Part shown: one piece after another, positions 63,719 through 64,000 of the stretch | How positions within the stretch are numbered: the stretch's first letter is position 1 | How the letters are laid out: each line of letters starts with the position of its first letter | Source of the DNA: Streptomyces sp. NBC_01351 | Lineage (GTDB): Bacteria > Actinomycetota > Actinomycetes > Streptomycetales > Streptomycetaceae | Assembly (NCBI RefSeq): GCF_036237315.1 | Contig: NZ_CP108356.1 | Location: 6,267,501-6,331,500, forward strand | Direction: 5' to 3' | DNA: 64,000 bases | Program-made: the position numbers and the translations under genes | Notes under the pieces: generated by a model | Told to the model about the DNA's origin: nothing | Seen by the model: the letters and a program-made list of their open reading frames with translations, nothing else | Database searches by the model: none

Positions 63719-64000
63719 CCGCCCTTTCCGGAGGCAGGGACGGTAACGGGGACGGGGTGGCGGCGCGCGGTGAACAGCGCCAGCGCCGCCATCGGCAGCA
63801 GCAGCGCGGCGCCGATGGCGTTCAGCCAGCCGTAGCTCGCCTGGGACATGACCAGGCCGGCGGCCGCGCCGCCCACGCCCGCCGCGGCGTTCATCGTGAG
63901 GTCGCTCAGGCCCTGTACGGCGGCCCGCGCGGGCTGCGGCACCGAGTCGGTCAGCAGCGCCGAGCCGGCCACCATGCCGGCGGACCAGCCGAGGCCGAGC
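63712..64000 (-). CDS. MFS transporter, C-terminal part (runs off the window)
   Basis: Only the last about 95 codons are visible. Three hydrophobic helices are seen: LGLGWSAGMVAGSALL, MNAAAGVGGAAAGLVM and WLNAIGAALLLPMAALALF, then a basic tail (TARRHPVPV). The QGLSDLTMNAAAGVGGAAAG motif is typical of the last third of drug/H+ antiporter-type MFS proteins. The substrate is unknown. Confidence 0.75.
   Translation of the reverse strand, partial: LGLGWSAGMVAGSALLTDSVPQPARAAVQGLSDLTMNAAAGVGGAAAGLVMSQASYGWLNAIGAALLLPMAALALFTARRHPVPVTVPASGKGGQ

Overview
The window is high-GC actinobacterial chromosome and almost certainly Streptomyces. Signs of this are GTG starts, GC-saturated third codon positions, a long chaplin with an LAxTG sorting signal, a Streptomyces griseus-type trypsin, an ANTAR regulator of the PdtaR type, and the 44-bp GC-rich dispersed repeat typical of Streptomyces intergenic DNA. 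No phage, integrase, transposase or CRISPR array was seen.

Layout. (1) 1-3.75 kb: tail of a steroid A/B-ring degradation operon, hsaD (5' cut by the window edge)-hsaC-hsaB-kstD, with overlapping genes. (2) 3.8-6.6 kb: a mini membrane protein, a secreted HAD acid phosphatase, an HExxH/zinc-ribbon protein and a secreted trypsin. (3) 6.8-12.1 kb: NarL-type regulator and histidine kinase separated by repeat DNA, chorismate mutase, aminopeptidase N. (4) 12.6-17.0 kb: a PLP decarboxylase plus lysine N6-monooxygenase pair (desAB-like, without desCD) followed by an M16-fold protein lacking its zinc motif. (5) 17.1-23.3 kb: Tat-exported 5'-nucleotidase, SIMPL protein, pyruvate kinase, a hydrolase/TetR divergent pair sharing a perfect operator palindrome, an EF-hand protein and a winged-helix protein. 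(6) 23.3-24.5 kb: a gene remnant, a freestanding LAGLIDADG endonuclease and an atypical class-I-shaped tRNA with anticodon CAA. (7) 24.6-31.0 kb: pdtaR convergent with a five-gene branched-chain amino-acid ABC operon (livJ-H-M-G-F). (8) 31.3-50.1 kb: mostly housekeeping genes (thioesterase, FdhF/YdeP oxidoreductase, polA, lytic transglycosylase, a frameshifted P-loop gene, SPW_0924 mini-protein, DUF3068, hrpB, methyltransferase, rpsA, PAC2, coaE, TPR). (9) 50.1-64 kb: DUF6343, a secreted protein, an XRE membrane regulator, a SNF2 helicase/SWIM pair, HAD, long chaplin, DUF2293, cupin, degenerate uridine kinase, a 49-bp minisatellite, the psuG-psuK pseudouridine catabolism operon, methyltransferase, cupin and the end of an MFS transporter.

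Themes. Between about 5.8 and 23.3 kb the + strand is visibly C-rich and G-poor whichever strand is coding (GAA/CAA/CTC usage on +); this ends abruptly at the gene remnant and endonuclease. At least nine genes have a -10-like TANNNT only 6-8 bp before the start codon and no good Shine-Dalgarno, which suggests leaderless transcripts. The 44-bp dispersed repeat occurs between genes, has been absorbed in frame into hrpB, and has expanded into a minisatellite before psuK. The most unusual items are the tRNA/endonuclease/remnant locus, the repeat inside hrpB, the M16-like pseudo-peptidase beside an orphan desAB-like pair, and several clean palindromic operators.
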